A stretch of DNA of 64,000 nucleotides, taken from positions 5,302,597-5,366,596 of the forward strand of contig CM070909.1 of assembly GCA_036417435.1 (NCBI GenBank), written 5' to 3'. This document shows positions 42,400-53,525 of this stretch, one piece after another; position 1 is the first letter of the stretch; every line of letters begins with the position of its first letter. Source of the stretch: Inia geoffrensis (Eukaryota; Chordata; Mammalia; Artiodactyla; Iniidae). Made by a program: the position numbers and the translations under genes. The notes beneath the pieces were generated by a model, which made no database searches, was not told where the DNA came from, and saw nothing but the letters and a program-made list of their open reading frames with translations.

Positions 42400-44469
42400 T
42401 ATTACATTAGGTTGAAATATAATCCTCATATCACTGTTCAGCCCTCCCTCTCACCACTTGTCCAGCAGGATGGGGACTTTTATAAACGTATTAGATCATT
42501 CAGTAGAAATAAAGAAATTGCCCTTTCTATTGTTGCACATTTGAGGGTGGCGGGAGTACATTTGTGACTCTGCCACTCTCCCCCCACCTTCAAACTGGAT
42601 TACACGCTTAGTGTCTCCTCTCACGCCCACACATGCACAAGCTGGTGTCTAAAACCAGCTTCAGGAACAAGCCCGAGGAGTTTTTGGCTCTAAGGTAAAC
42701 AAGAGAAAGAAAACCTTTCCCAAAAAACGACTCATTCCTGGTAGCTTTATTTTAAAAACAGGGAAAATGCAACTCCTTGCATAAACAGAATTTGAAAGCA
42801 ACTTTTTTCTGCTTTCTTTCTAGCTAATCAAGGGAGAAAATGACAACCAACCTGCCAATAAAAATGTATTGTTCACTCACTTCGTAGAATAAGGCTTATG
42901 CTTTGGGTCTATTAGCTAAACTACAATTTTTTTTTTTTTTAACTTTTAGGGATAGAGGGAACAAAGGAAAGAGCAGAAATCCCTAAGCTTCAGTCTTGGG
43001 AATACGCTGGAGGCCACCCACCCTTGGTGACTGGAGACCCCACTCAGTTCCACCAGCGTGAAGTCAGATGGTGTCCTCAGGTTGTTCCTCAACTTCCAGG
43101 ATAAATCCACAGGGTTCAGTGAAGCTCTAGCTCCAAGCAGACTGGGTGACCTCAGACGGCTCCTCTGGGGCAGGAGGGGCGTTGGGGCCACTGGGGTAAA
43201 AACAATGCTGTCACCGCCAACTCAAAAGGCCACCTGTCAACGTGCCACATACCACTGCCTGGAGCGTGCACACGTGGGCACACACACACACATACACACA
43301 CGTGTATGCACGTGTACACTCCCCAGGGGGCCAAGGCCAGGACGGCATCCCACATCAGATGGGTGGATAGCAGGTCTGTCTCGCCAGCCGGGAGCTCTCT
43401 CTCACCCAGAGAAAACAGCAGAGACCAGAGGGCAGAGCCTGGGCAGCCCACGCAGTCTGACTGACACTGGCCTGTGAAGGCAGCAGGATGGAACCAGAAA
43501 GCGGAATCATCGACCTTCAAGTAAGTTCTCTGTGGGAGAAAAGGGAGTGGAGACGGGGAGCAGAGGTGACGTCGGGGAGGAAGGATGAACGCTGTGGCCA
43601 CTTGATATTCTCCCCTTGCGCCTATTTTCCCTTTGTCTCTGCTTCCCTGCCTGGTTCTCTGCGTGTTCTGAAATGTGTGAGAAATGTACTGTCTAAATCC
43701 CTCTTGGCCTCTGCGTCCTCCCGTCAAAGAGTTAATTACGCGGGCATTACCAGAAAACCATTTCACAGTCCAAACGGTGCTTTTCCCCAAACCCCAGGAC
43801 TTATTTGAGGGCTGCCAGGCAGTTCTCCAGAGAGGGGGAAAGATAGGAGTTTGGGGTTGGGGAGGGGGCAGCTGGCCAGCTCTGCATTCCACAGGTTGGA
43901 AAAAACTGGAGCCATTCCCCAAATCTCCCCACAGGGCAGAGCGTCTCATTTGAACAGGGCAAGGGAAGGACATCAGGGTAATTGACCAGGAGGACGCAGA
44001 GACCTGTGCTCCCCTCGCTGGGACAGGTGTGGCGGCACCCGAAGGTCCAGCCCAGCGTCGCAGGAGGCAGAGGAGGGTTCTGGCGGGAGGGGCTCAGGTC
44101 GCTGGGACCAGTACTTTCGGACTCTGTCTACCGAACAGGGTCGACCCTCCTCATTTAGAGACCACAGAGGTTGATGAGAAACTTTCAGAGTCGAACAGTT
44201 GAAGGACGGAGAAGGACTCTGGAGATCAAGCATTTTCGATCACAGAATCTGTTCTTCAAGCCCAATCTTAAGCAGCACCCCATACATGCTTCAGATCGAA
44301 GGGGAGCTGCTGGGTATGTGGGGCAGGGTGGTGGGAGCCTCCGCCTCGGCCCCTCCACCCCTGGGACAAAGCCAGGGAGGTTCTAGGATTGCTTGGAGAC
44401 CTGTGTCCAAACCATTGATGCAGTATGACCACATCTCAGTGTGGCTTTCCTTGTCATCCAGCCTCAAAC
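42400..44469. other. Unassigned region with the longest open frame of the window
   Basis: No named repeat except a CA/TG-rich tract at 43267-43318. The longest open frame in the window (43152-43973, minus, 273 codons) runs through that microsatellite, giving a C-V-C-V run, and has no recognisable domain or splice context. I judge it a chance frame. 42925-42942 is a T-run. Confidence 0.45.
43267..43318 (+). repeat. CA/TG-rich microsatellite, interrupted
   Basis: About 50 bp of CA with CATA, CGTG and GTAT interruptions. Alternating purine-pyrimidine, so Z-DNA-prone. Confidence 0.9.
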
Positions 44470-44810
44470 GTGGTCTCATCTAGTTTGCTGGTCCCTCCAC
44501 CTGGAATGCTCTTTTGCTTGCCTGGTCTCCTCTAACACATTCAGGTCTTGGCTGGAATGCCACTGCCTCGGGGAGACCTTCCCTCCCCCCTCTCAGAGGA
44601 AACCTCCTCCCAGTTTGTCCTTATCCATCACTATCTGCAGTTACGCTATTTGTTTATTGCTTACTTATTCAACCTAATCACTCTCATTAGGACATAAACT
44701 CCATGAGAGCAGGGCCTCCTCTGTTTATTTATTGCTGGATCCCTAGTGTCCAGGGCTGCACTTCGTACACAGCAGTTGCTCAGAAAATATCTGTTCGATG
44801 AAGGAGTTAA
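44470..44810 (+). mobile_element. L2 LINE 3' end
   Basis: CCACCTGGAATGCTCTTTTG, CATTCAGGTCTTGGCTGGAA, CTCGGGGAGACCTTCCCTCC, GACATAAACTCCATGAGAGC and AGTTGCTCAGAAAATATCTG follow the L2 3' end in order. Confidence 0.88.
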
Positions 44811-45183
44811 GGAAACCATGAGGGGGTCAACTATAAGGTCGTCAGTCAGGACTTCAACCCAAGTTTCTGACCAGGGGTGTTTTCTCTTTTTACTTCGTCT
44901 GGTTCTTGCTTCCACTGGATCCTGAGTAGCTAAGGAAACAGTATTGTTCATTTTCAGTCTCTGAAGAACAAGTTTCTTACGTGTGGATGGGTTAAACAAT
45001 CCTAAGTTACAGGCTAAGGACTCTGCACTTGAAAGAAAGGTTCAGAAAGAAAGAGGTCGGTAGGACTGCAGAGGAAGGACCAGCCAGGCCTTGAAAAACA
45101 TCTCTACCTCTGGCAGGTAGCTGCCGTGAGGGTGCCCTTCTCTTCTTCACTAGAAGGAGAGTTATCCTCTCTCTTAATATACT
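44811..45183. other. Unassigned sequence
   Basis: No feature recognised. Confidence 0.35.
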
Positions 45184-45554
45184 TTTTAAAATTTTTTAAA
45201 TTTATTTTTATTATTTATTTATTTATTTTTGGCTGCTTTGGGCCTTCGTTACTGTACGTGGGCTTTTTCTCTAGTTGCGGCGAGCGGGGGCTACTCCTTG
45301 TTGCGGTGCGTGGGCTTCTCATTGCGGTGGCTTCTGTTGTTGCGGAGCACGGGCTCTAGGTGCGCAGACTTCAGTAGTTGTGGCACGCAGGCTCAGTAGC
45401 TGTGGCTCGTGGGCTCTAGAGCGCAGGCTCATTAGTTGTGGCACGTGGGCTTGGTTGCTCCGCGGCATTTGGGGTCTCCCTGGACCAGGGATCGAACCCG
45501 TGTCCCCTGCATTGGCAGGTGGATTCTTAACCACTGCGCCACCAGGGAAGTCCC
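45184..45554 (-). mobile_element. CHR-type SINE, long form, antisense, complete
   Basis: ATTTATTTATTTTTGGCTGC, GGGCTTTTTCTCTAGTTGCG, repeated CAGTAG(T/C)TG segments, ATCGAACCCGTGTCCCCTGC and CACCAGGGAAG. The target duplication TAATATACT is at 45175-45183 and 45555-45563. Confidence 0.94.
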
Positions 45555-45563
45555 TAATATACT

Positions 45564-46545
45564 CTTTTATTCTGGAATCTTACTCACACCTCCCTTAGGT
45601 CATTTGTTTACTTGGTCAGAAGGTTATCCATTAGTTTCCACAACTTCCCGACCAGCTCTCTGGATCACATTAAGTCTTGGATCCTTTTGGGGAAACTGCA
45701 GTCATCTGAGAAGGTGAGCTTCGGTTAAGGACAGGTGGAGGTGTCTGTCACCTCGTGGCACGATTTCACCCTCTCCTCACATGGCAACTGCCACGTGAAA
45801 TCCAGAGAGACATGTATAAAAGACCCTGGGGTATTACTGACTGAATAAACAGTTCCTGCTCTGTTTGGGGGATGGTTTCCCACGGGCGGTAAAGCTCTAT
45901 TACTGTAACTCAGCATTTTATCCATTCGTTCAACTCGTGTCCTCTGATCAATGAATGACAATATACTTCACTCCATGCTTGCAAGGTATGGACAAGTTAT
46001 CTCATTTCATGAGGTCAATATAGTGGGTTGAATTCCTATATGAGCTAAATAATGTTGCGCTGTTCTATAACCCCAAGACTAATTCTTAAACTTGTAAATG
46101 TGTTATTTATTCCAAGAACGACAGCTAGAATGTGAACGATTTACCGTTTTCCATCCTGATCACCCCAGTCCAAATAATGATAGCACGGTGTTTAAACCAG
46201 GCAACTTTCTTTAGCAAACAAATATGGTTCTCCCCTTTATAATCCTGACCTTAGAGGCGTCACTTATGTTAAGTCCATAGGTTAAATCTTATTGCTCAGT
46301 ACCCCATCACCAAGACAAACCAAACCAAAGGAAGAAAAGTATTCACTGAGCGTCAGCACTCCAAGCACCAAAGAAACCATGACTCCTGACCTTAGAAAGC
46401 TTATAACTAAGTGAAGGAAATATACACAATTAACTATAATATAAACTGTTTAGTTAAAACAGTGTTTCCCAAAGATGTAGTATCATTACCACCGATGGGT
46501 AGAAAAGGTACTACCAATGGCAGATAATTTCTTTGGAAAGATTTT
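45564..46545. other. Unassigned, AT-rich from 45960
   Basis: No gene or clear repeat. An old repeat may be present near 46380-46460 (GAAAGCTTATAACTAAGTGA). Confidence 0.35.
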
Positions 46546-46863
46546 TTTTTAAAGATTTTAATTTTTTAATTTATTTTTGGCTGCGTTGGGTCTTCGTTGC
46601 TGCACGCGGGCTTTCTCTAGTCGTGGCGAGCGGGGGCTACTCTTTGTTGCGGTGCGCGGGCTTCTCCTTGTAGTGGCTTCTCTTGTTGCGGAGCACGGGC
46701 TCTAGGCGTGTGGGCTTCAGTAGCTGTGGCACGCGGGGTCAGTAGTTGTGGCACGCTGGCTTAGCTGTTCCGCGGCACGTGGGATCTTCCCGGACGAGGG
46801 ATTGAACCCACGTCCCCTGCATTGGCAGGCGGATTCTTCCCCACTGTGCCACCAGGGAAGCCC
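46546..46863 (-). mobile_element. CHR-type SINE, long form, antisense
   Basis: TTAATTTATTTTTGGCTGCG, GGGCTTTCTCTAGTCGTGG, ATTGAACCCACGTCCCCTGC and CACCAGGGAAGCCCC. Slightly shortened relative to other long forms. Confidence 0.92.
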
Positions 46864-47879
46864 CTGACGATTTTTTATTGTCACGGTTATCGTTATAGTT
46901 TTAGTGTGTATTACAAGAAGTGTAACTAATCCATTAAACCTGTGATTTCAAAATGTTTACTGCTCAGGACGACACCAAAGTCAGGCGCATGATACACTTT
47001 AGCACCTTAGGCAGCCCTTGCGACTCACGTGGTCACACCCTGAATGTCTGAACAACTGTATGTCTTACCTGTTCAGAAGTGTGATGGTTTTTAGATGATA
47101 TGAATCACGGGGGGGGGGGGGGGGGTCTGTGCGTACTGCGGGTTTCTTTTCGAGAAAACACTGGAATCTCCAGCACGGTGCAGCTGAAGTTTGGGGCGCT
47201 CCACTCTAAAAGCCATTGATTTACACTTCTACAAGCAACACTGCAGGCGCTTTCCCACGTCAGGACCTAGGGGCCTGGGGCGGCTGTGGTGGGACAGTTC
47301 CAAGTGGAAAAGAGTGACACAGTCCTCAAAGCAGGTTGCCTCTACCCGGGGAACGACGGGACCCACCCCTCTCCCAGGCTCTGGACTTGACTCGCTTTCC
47401 ATCTTTCCCCAGCTCCCGGAGTCTGGGTGTATGAAGGGGTGAGGACAATCCCTTTCTTCCCCTTCAACCAGAGTTGCACCCCGACCCGGAGCGTGGAGTC
47501 CAAGCCGCCCTCCCTGCTCCTTCCCAAACTGAGCTCTTCTCCTGTTTACAGATTCCCCTAAATAGATTCAGTCCTCCGCCCCCTATTTTCCACCTGTGCT
47601 GGATGTGGAAGCAGACAGGAAGATGGTCGGAGATGGTCTCCTAGTAGAATAACTAAGACTCGTACATACCAAATGCAAATGCAGTGTGGAAGGGGTGAGG
47701 TACAGCACAAGACAGATAGAATGCAATGCGAGTGGAGAAAAAACTACTCACGAACAGGAGGCTGTAGACAAAGCGCTCGGGAAATATTTCCAAATGGAAG
47801 TCCAGAAAACAACTTGTTAGTACGTATCAAGAGACTTAAAAATGAGCCAGTAACCCCACGTCTAGAATCAGCCTAATAA
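46864..47879. other. Unassigned; contains a 17-G run
   Basis: A run of 17 consecutive G lies at 47109-47125. Otherwise no exon or repeat was recognised. Confidence 0.45.
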
Positions 47880-48340
47880 TCAGACACATGTTCAGAGGTG
47901 TGAGGATGTTCACTGAAATACTATTCATAACAAAAACGGAGTGTCCAACATTGAAGGAACGGTTAAGTAAATTTTGGTACATCTGTGAATGATATCATGG
48001 AATATTTTTTTTCAATGCTTGGGAAGACTATTTAAAGGAATACCAAAATTCTAATTATATCTTAATTCAAAAAAGTAATATGTACAGAACGTTTATACAG
48101 AAGTATATAAACATTTATCCCAATCTCCTTTAAAAATCACATGGAGTAAATACGTGCAGGAAAACGATTCACAAGAAACACGCCAAAATGTTAATACTGG
48201 TTATTTCTGGATTATAAATACTTATTTTCTTCTCTTACTTTTATTATATTTTTACTTTTTATTTCCTCTACATGTTTTCTATCAACCCGTATATTATATT
48301 TAGAAGAGAAAAAAACCTGCAGTTTAAAAAAGAAAATCAA
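47880..48340 (+). mobile_element. Old L1M-type 3' fragment, sense
   Basis: GAGGATGTTCACTGAAATAC, GGAACGGTTAAGTAAATTTT, GGTACATCTGTGAATGATAT, ATGGAATATTTTTTTTCAAT and GGTTATTTCTGGATTATAAA follow an old L1 3' end. No coding capacity. Confidence 0.7.
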
Positions 48341-48899
48341 AGAAGCAGATGTGCCTATACGCAAATGAGAAGATTTGTGACCATGAGCCATAGCGGATAT
48401 ATATACACATATGTATTAATTCCCCGTCTCTGATTACCACAGAAATAAACAGCTGACTAATCTTTTATGTAAGTAGGCTTCTCCATTTAAGTGGTTGTCC
48501 CACTTTTTAAAAGTTTTACGTAGTATCGCAACTCTTGTTTTTCACATCTGAGAGTGCTCCAAGAATAGACTTCAGAAATGTAAAATCCAGGGACAAGCCT
48601 GCAGACCACTGAGCCCCTTCAGAGGGATACTATCAGACATGAGTTGGGGAGTGGGGGGCTGCATCCCTAACTGAGTTACATTCTATACCCGATGATTCGA
48701 AAAACATGTCCAGCTACCACCCACAGAAAAATGTAAAAATCACTTGTATTAAATAGAGAGATACAGAGGTGACAGCTAGACAGACAGACCGATGACAGGA
48801 AGATCTGGGGTGCCTCCTTGGAGGAGGTGGTCACTGGGTGAACTTGGAAGCACGAACAGGACCCTGAGCAGCAGAGGACATTCTAGTGGTGAGGACAGT
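48341..48899. other. Unassigned sequence
   Basis: No feature recognised. Confidence 0.35.
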
Positions 48900-49130
48900 G
48901 TGAACAAAGGCAGAAAATCATGGGGCATATTTGGGGAAGGATGAGTAACCCAGTTCGTCTGGACTACATGGTAAACGGAGGAGAGACAGCGAGAAATGTG
49001 ATTATAAAGGTAGGCTGGAACCAGATCATGATGGACCCTGAAGGCCGTGTCACCCTCCTCTGGGATGAAGTGACCAATGACTCTGGTGATGGATGTTCTG
49101 TGCTTTGCAGAATCACCTGGGCTCTCGGAT
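48900..49130 (+). repeat. Ancient interspersed repeat fragment
   Basis: GTGAACAAAGGCAGAAAATC, GGAACCAGATCATGATGGAC, CCTGAAGGCCGTGTC and GAAGTGACCAATGACTCTGG match the pattern of the long ancient repeat at 5335-6930. Family not named. Confidence 0.55.
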
Positions 49131-49352
49131 GGAGGTCCTGGAAAGAGGTGGGAAAGGAATGAAAACAGTGGCTGTGTCTCCAAGACCTAACCCCCTCCCA
49201 GAGCTGGGCTTAGAAATGGGACCTGGAGGGGCAGACCTAAGGCCTTCAGAAGAAAACTGAGGTCCAGAGATGTGTGATGTTTAATTGGGCCTTAGAATCC
49301 TCACAAGTGACCTGTCCAAATCAGCCATCACACTGGGCCGCGTATCTAGACA

Positions 49353-49438
49353 GCAAACTCCTCAGTAAATACTCTATCTGTTGACTCACCCACATACGTG
49401 GGTGAGTCAACAGATAGAGTATTTACTGAGGAGTTTGC
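49353..49438. repeat. Perfect inverted repeat, 41-bp arms, 4-bp spacer
   Basis: The left arm 49353-49393 starts GCAAACTCCTCAGTAAATAC and ends TTGACTCACCCAC. The right arm 49398-49438 is its exact reverse complement; the spacer is ATAC. The right arm continues into antisense MIR sequence, so it is probably original and the left arm a foldback copy. It can form a cruciform or, if transcribed, a 41-bp RNA hairpin. Each arm carries an AP-1-like TGAGTCA. Confidence 0.98.
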
Positions 49439-49620
49439 CAGGCAATTTGCCAGGCACAGTGAAAGGGTCTTTCGAATACTAGAAGCAAATAATCCTCCCA
49501 CCCACCCCGTGGCCACGACTCTGCCTTTAACGGAGGAGAAACAAACTCAGGGAAGCCACGCGCCGCATCAGGGCAGGTGAGTGACAGGGCAGGACTCAAA
49601 TCTAGGTTTTCTTTTTGCTC
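49439..49620 (-). mobile_element. MIR SINE, antisense, with a 12-bp tandem duplication
   Basis: CCAGGCACAGTGAAAGGGTC, CACGACTCTGCCTTTAACGG, GGAGAAACAAACTCAGGGAA and GCAGGACTCAAATCTAGG in antisense MIR order. TTTGCCAGGCA is duplicated at 49434-49444 and 49446-49456. Confidence 0.75.
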
Positions 49621-49631
49621 TGCTCTGGCTC

Positions 49632-49816
49632 AGTGGTTTTCAGATGTGGTCCTGGTGCAGCTGCTTCCCGTCCCTTGGGAGCTTGTTAGAAATGCAAATC
49701 CTCAGTCCCCACTCCAGATCCGCAGGATCAGAAACCCTGGGCGCCGGGCCCAGCAATCTGTATCTTAACATGTCACTTGGCAATTCTGATGCACATAAAG
49801 TTTCAGAACCACTGCG
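49632..49816 (+). mobile_element. MER5A-like hAT element, near complete
   Basis: CAGTGGTTTTCAGATGTGGT, GAGCTTGTTAGAAATGCAAA, GGATCAGAAACCCTGGGCGC, CCCAGCAATCTGTATCTTAA and TTTCAGAACCACTGC, about 185 bp, the usual size. The terminal CAGTGGTT and AACCACTG are the inverted ends. Confidence 0.93.
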
Positions 49817-49819
49817 GAG

Positions 49820-51303
49820 ACATGGCTGATTGATGCTGGGACAGTGGGTGGTATGGAGGCTCCAAGACTGGCCCCGTCTCTCCCAGGTAATGCTAGATGG
49901 ATAAGCCAAGGCATAGCACTGGCACCAGACCTAGAGGAAGGCAGCCCACCCAGGGTCAGGCAGGGAGGCTGGCAAAGCAAGGGCCCAGGCTGGAGCAGAT
50001 GCCAGGGAGGCGGGGTTGCCAGTCACTTTCTGAGAGCACAAAGGCTCTGAGCCTCATTAGTGCAAACTTCTCGTTTTGATGCAGGCACCTCACACTGTCA
50101 CTGCTGCTACCTGCCTGCCACATACTTGTGGGGATTTACACCCACTCTGATGAGAGAGGGTTTGGGGTTACTGCAGCCTGGGAAACAGGTGTTTTAGACA
50201 GGCCCACCGCACTAGGGAGATTAAGCATGATGAAGGGCACCAGTGAAGATGGATGTCTCTCTCCCGTCACCTAGCCCTGCATCTACGCGAGGAGGACAAC
50301 TCCGGGCAAGAGTGGGACTTTCCCACAGGGCACCCCGCACAGCCGCCCGCGTCGGGGGTGCTCGCTTTCTCTTGGGGTGGAGAAAAAAAGGCACAGGACC
50401 TTGGGGACAGGAGGAGGGAGGGCAGGGGCAGTTCTCAAACACCAGCCAGGTGGGGTCATGCAATCCGGCGCGTTACTACAAAAGGGCTGCCGTGTCCTGG
50501 ACGGGCAGCCTCGGAGCTGGGAGCTCGCCAGGCCCCAGCCAGGAAAATGGGAAACCCTTGGGCCTCTCCGAGGTGACCTCCCTGCTTCCACGGCCCCCAT
50601 CCAGGAACCGGGGTAGTTCACCCCCGGGTGCAAGGCTCAGGCTTCGGTCTTTGTTTTGTGTGCTTGCCTCGTGCCAGGGGAACACGTTTTCAGTCCTAAT
50701 CTGTACGCAGCCAGGCTGCTCTCGGGACCTTTCCCTTTCAGCTGCAGTTTCCTAGAAATGTAGCCTCCCAGTGTTATGATTCAAACAGCGCTCAGTCCCT
50801 TTGGATAGCAGGGCAGGGCGGGGCTGGCAGTGCTGGACCTTTACTGCCACTCCCTGTCTCTGCCTCTGTCTTCCTGGTTTTCCCAGCAACCTACGTGATT
50901 TAATGCTCATCCACACCCCCTGCTGTGAGCGGCCCTCGCGAGGGGGAGGGGTGGGGAAACAGGAGATCTTGCCAAACCCGTCATTGCTCTGGTTGCCATA
51001 GCAGCCTCTGTGAGCCGGACAGACAGCCAGGGCCCTCCCGGCCCCAGGCTGCCGCGCTCAAGGAGCAGAAGCTGCAGGCTCTGGGTGAAAGCTGAGATCT
51101 CTCGTCTCCAGCAGCCTAGCGGGTGTGTGGGGAGCTGGAAGAGGAGGCGGCGGTGGGGGGAGGAGAGCAAGGGGTAGACAAACTTCTGTTCAGTGCAGCG
51201 TCCACTGGTGTCCCCAGACCCCAAGAGTTCAGGATCGCCTGTACTGTCCCAACATGCTTTTCCCGGTAACAGCAGCCCACACGGGAATGTCACTGTGCAA
51301 GAC
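49820..51303. other. Unassigned GC-moderate region
   Basis: No exon or repeat recognised. Several overlapping open frames (for example 170 codons at 50243-50755, plus) run in more than one frame on both strands over the same DNA, which is expected of GC-rich non-coding sequence. CpGs are only moderately elevated. Confidence 0.4.
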
Positions 51304-51643
51304 GGGGGGGGGGGGGGGGGTAAAGACACAGACCTACTAGAGAATGATCTTGAGGATATGGGGAGGGTGAAGGGTAAGCTGTGACAAAGTGAGAGAGTGG
51401 CGTGGACACATACACACTACCAAACGTAAGGTAGGTAGATAGTGAGAAGCAGCCGTAGCACAGGGAGATCAGCTCGCGCGGTGCTTTGTAACCACCTAGA
51501 GGGGTGGGATAGGGAGGGTGGGAGGGAGGGAGACGCAAGAGGGAAGAGATATGGGAACATAGGTATAACTGATTCACTTTGTTATACAGCAGAAACTAAC
51601 ACACCATTGTAAAGCAATTATACTCCAATAAAGATGTTAAAAA
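51304..51643 (+). mobile_element. Young L1 3' UTR, sense, 5'-truncated, starting in a 17-G run
   Basis: A 17-G run at 51304-51320, then GAGAATGATCTTGAGGATAT, GTAAGCTGTGACAAAGTGAG, GAAGCAGCCGTAGCACAGGG, CCACCTAGAGGGGTGGGATA, GGGAAGAGATATGGGAACAT, CACACCATTGTAAAGCAATT and CTCCAATAAAGATGTT plus A-tail. Low divergence suggests a recent insertion. The polypurine/G-run is a usual L1 3' UTR feature. Confidence 0.92.
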
Positions 51644-52285
51644 AAGCCAGGGGGTGGGGGCAGAGAGGCTGAGGGACAGAGAGACAGGGACAGAGGGGAG
51701 CGCTGTTATTTTGTTTTCCATTCTCCATGGGGCCTGCAGGATTTTTTCCTCCTCCCACAAGAAGTCATCGTCCTCCCCCACCAGGCTGATGTGGCCTACT
51801 TATCTATACCCTTTAAAGGGAGGGACCCTGGAAGGCATCCCAGGCCAGGGCAGTCCTGAGTTTCAAAGAGACGAGCTCTTTAATAAGGGAAATCCAGAAG
51901 CTGTAAACTCGGGGGGCAGGTGGTCAGGCCAGGCTGGGAAGAGGGGGCGAGAGGCGGGTGCCGCCGGCCATCAGGCCCGAGTCATGCCATGACTAAGGGG
52001 AAGAGGTATGGGGCGCAGGAATGGCGGAGCAGCAGATACCGACTGCTGGAGAGAGAGCACAAACGCAGGGAAAACCAAACAAAATGCCAGCTTCCCCACT
52101 GTCTGCCCCTAGTCCACTGAGCTGAGGTATCTCATCCCTGAGCCCCAGTTTCCTCATCTGCAAAAGTGGGGATGAGAATTTCTACCTCAGAAGACTGATG
52201 AAAAGATTATTTACCACACCCTCTGTTCCCTCCTAAAGAAAACTGACTAGGTCTCAGAACAATGGCACCCGTAGGATAAAAGCCA
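51644..52285. other. Unassigned sequence; MIR-like piece
   Basis: 52130-52210 (CCAGTTTCCTCATCTGCAAA) is a MIR fragment in sense orientation. The rest shows nothing recognisable. Confidence 0.4.
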
Positions 52286-52289
52286 CTAC

Positions 52290-52500
52290 TTCTAAGCACT
52301 ACCTACTCTGCAGGAGACGCTGTAAACGTAGTTTATCTCGCTAAATTCTGCGAGGAATGTAATATGCCCGAAAAGGAATCTAAGGCTCAGAGGAGTTAAA
52401 TCATTTATGCAAAGTCACGCAGCTAGGAGCAGAGCTGATCTTCACATTCATGGCTGTCCACTCAAGGCGTGTGCTCTTAAACCCCTCCCCTGGACTGTGG
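52290..52500 (-). mobile_element. MIR SINE, antisense
   Basis: AAGCACTACCTACTCTGCAG, TAGTTTATCTCGCTAAATTC, AATCTAAGGCTCAGAGGAGT, AAAGTCACGCAGCTAGGAGC and GTGTGCTCTTAAACCCCTCC in antisense MIR order; nearly full length. Confidence 0.9.
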
Positions 52501-52599
52501 CATCACTGGCCTTAATGAGAAAGGATTTGGCAAAACCTGTGTCCCCAAATCTTAAGTAAATTTAGAATGCTGAGTCAGATTGGGGCTGGAGGAATCAAA

Positions 52600-52870
52600 A
52601 ACTAACTGGGCTGTATAATGCTATCGTTTTGTCCTCTTGTCACTCAGCAGAAACTGTCCTGCAGTCTGGAGGCTGTAAACGGCTCTCTGGTCTCGAGCTG
52701 CTGGGCCTCCAGTCTGGCCCCCCTCCAAGCCATTCTCCTCACTGTAGCCACAGAGAACATTTTCCTGCTCCCAGGAGTGGTTCCCAGTTGCCCTCAGGAT
52801 TACATCCAGACCCAATGGGGCCAGGGACTCTCCTATCCTTAGTAGAACTTAAGCCTAGTGGGCAGGCCCT
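52600..52870 (+). mobile_element. L2 LINE fragment
   Basis: CAAGCCATTCTCCTCACTGT, AGCCACAGAGAACATTTTCC and CAGTTGCCCTCAGGATTACA follow the part of L2 just upstream of its 3' end. Confidence 0.7.
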
Positions 52871-53389
52871 ACCCTATTTTCTATAAAATGTACTAAAATA
52901 CACCCATATCATTCACTAAATATGAATTTTTTCATGTATAAAAATTTGAAAGGACTTTTAATAATTTGAACGTTGAAATGATTAATTTAAATATTCAGTT
53001 TTCGTATGTAGGTGCCAATGCATTTTTTTTCAGGCCTCAAATATTTAGGGCCTTTGGAAAGCTTATAAGCACTATGTACATGGTGCCCTAATGGGTGAAA
53101 CAGCCCTCTGGGTAGCCCGGGGCCACCTCCCCTGCATGCAGGCCACCTCCCCTGCATCCCTTTTGTAAATATTGTTTACTCTGCCTAGAATTTTGTTTCT
53201 CCTTCTACAGCTGTAAGTACTCACAGCATTCTCCCCTCCCTCATTGCCCTGAAGTTTATTTATTTTGACCTAAGGTCACAGATACTTAACCTCTCAGCTT
53301 CCTTGTGTGTAAAATACATTTTAATAAAACAGAAATAATAGCAATACCTACCTCATAGCATACGTTTTAAGAGGATAAGTTAATACATG
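52871..53389. other. Unassigned; short tandem duplication
   Basis: GGCCACCTCCCCTGCAT occurs at 53121-53137 and again at 53141-53157, separated by GCA. 53275-53385 resembles a diverged MIR (ACTTAACCTCTCAGCTTCC, ATACCTACCTCATAGC). Confidence 0.5.
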
Positions 53390-53525
53390 AAGTATGATTC
53401 ATGAACCATCACCTGGAAGCTTGTTAGAAATGCAGAATCTCAGCCCCGCCCCCCAGAGGGACGGAGTCAGAACAAGATGCCCCTGCGATTCAACGGCACA
53501 TTTAAGTGTGAGAAGCACTGCCCTA
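53390..53525 (+). mobile_element. MER5A-like hAT element, partial
   Basis: ATCACCTGGAAGCTTGTTAG, AAATGCAGAATCTCAGCCCC and TTTAAGTGTGAGAAGCACTG, the 5' end missing. A weaker related piece may lie at 53670-53730. Confidence 0.8.

Noticed and set aside
43152..43973. Longest open frame (273 codons, minus strand) as a gene
   Set aside because: It crosses a CA/TG microsatellite that gives a C-V-C-V run, overlaps open frames on the other strand, has no domain I recognise and no clear splice or promoter context.
45319..45534. Proline/arginine-rich small proteins from many short frames (here and at 27702-28125, 60637-61314)
   Set aside because: They are translations of CHR SINE sequence; the same peptides recur at every SINE copy.
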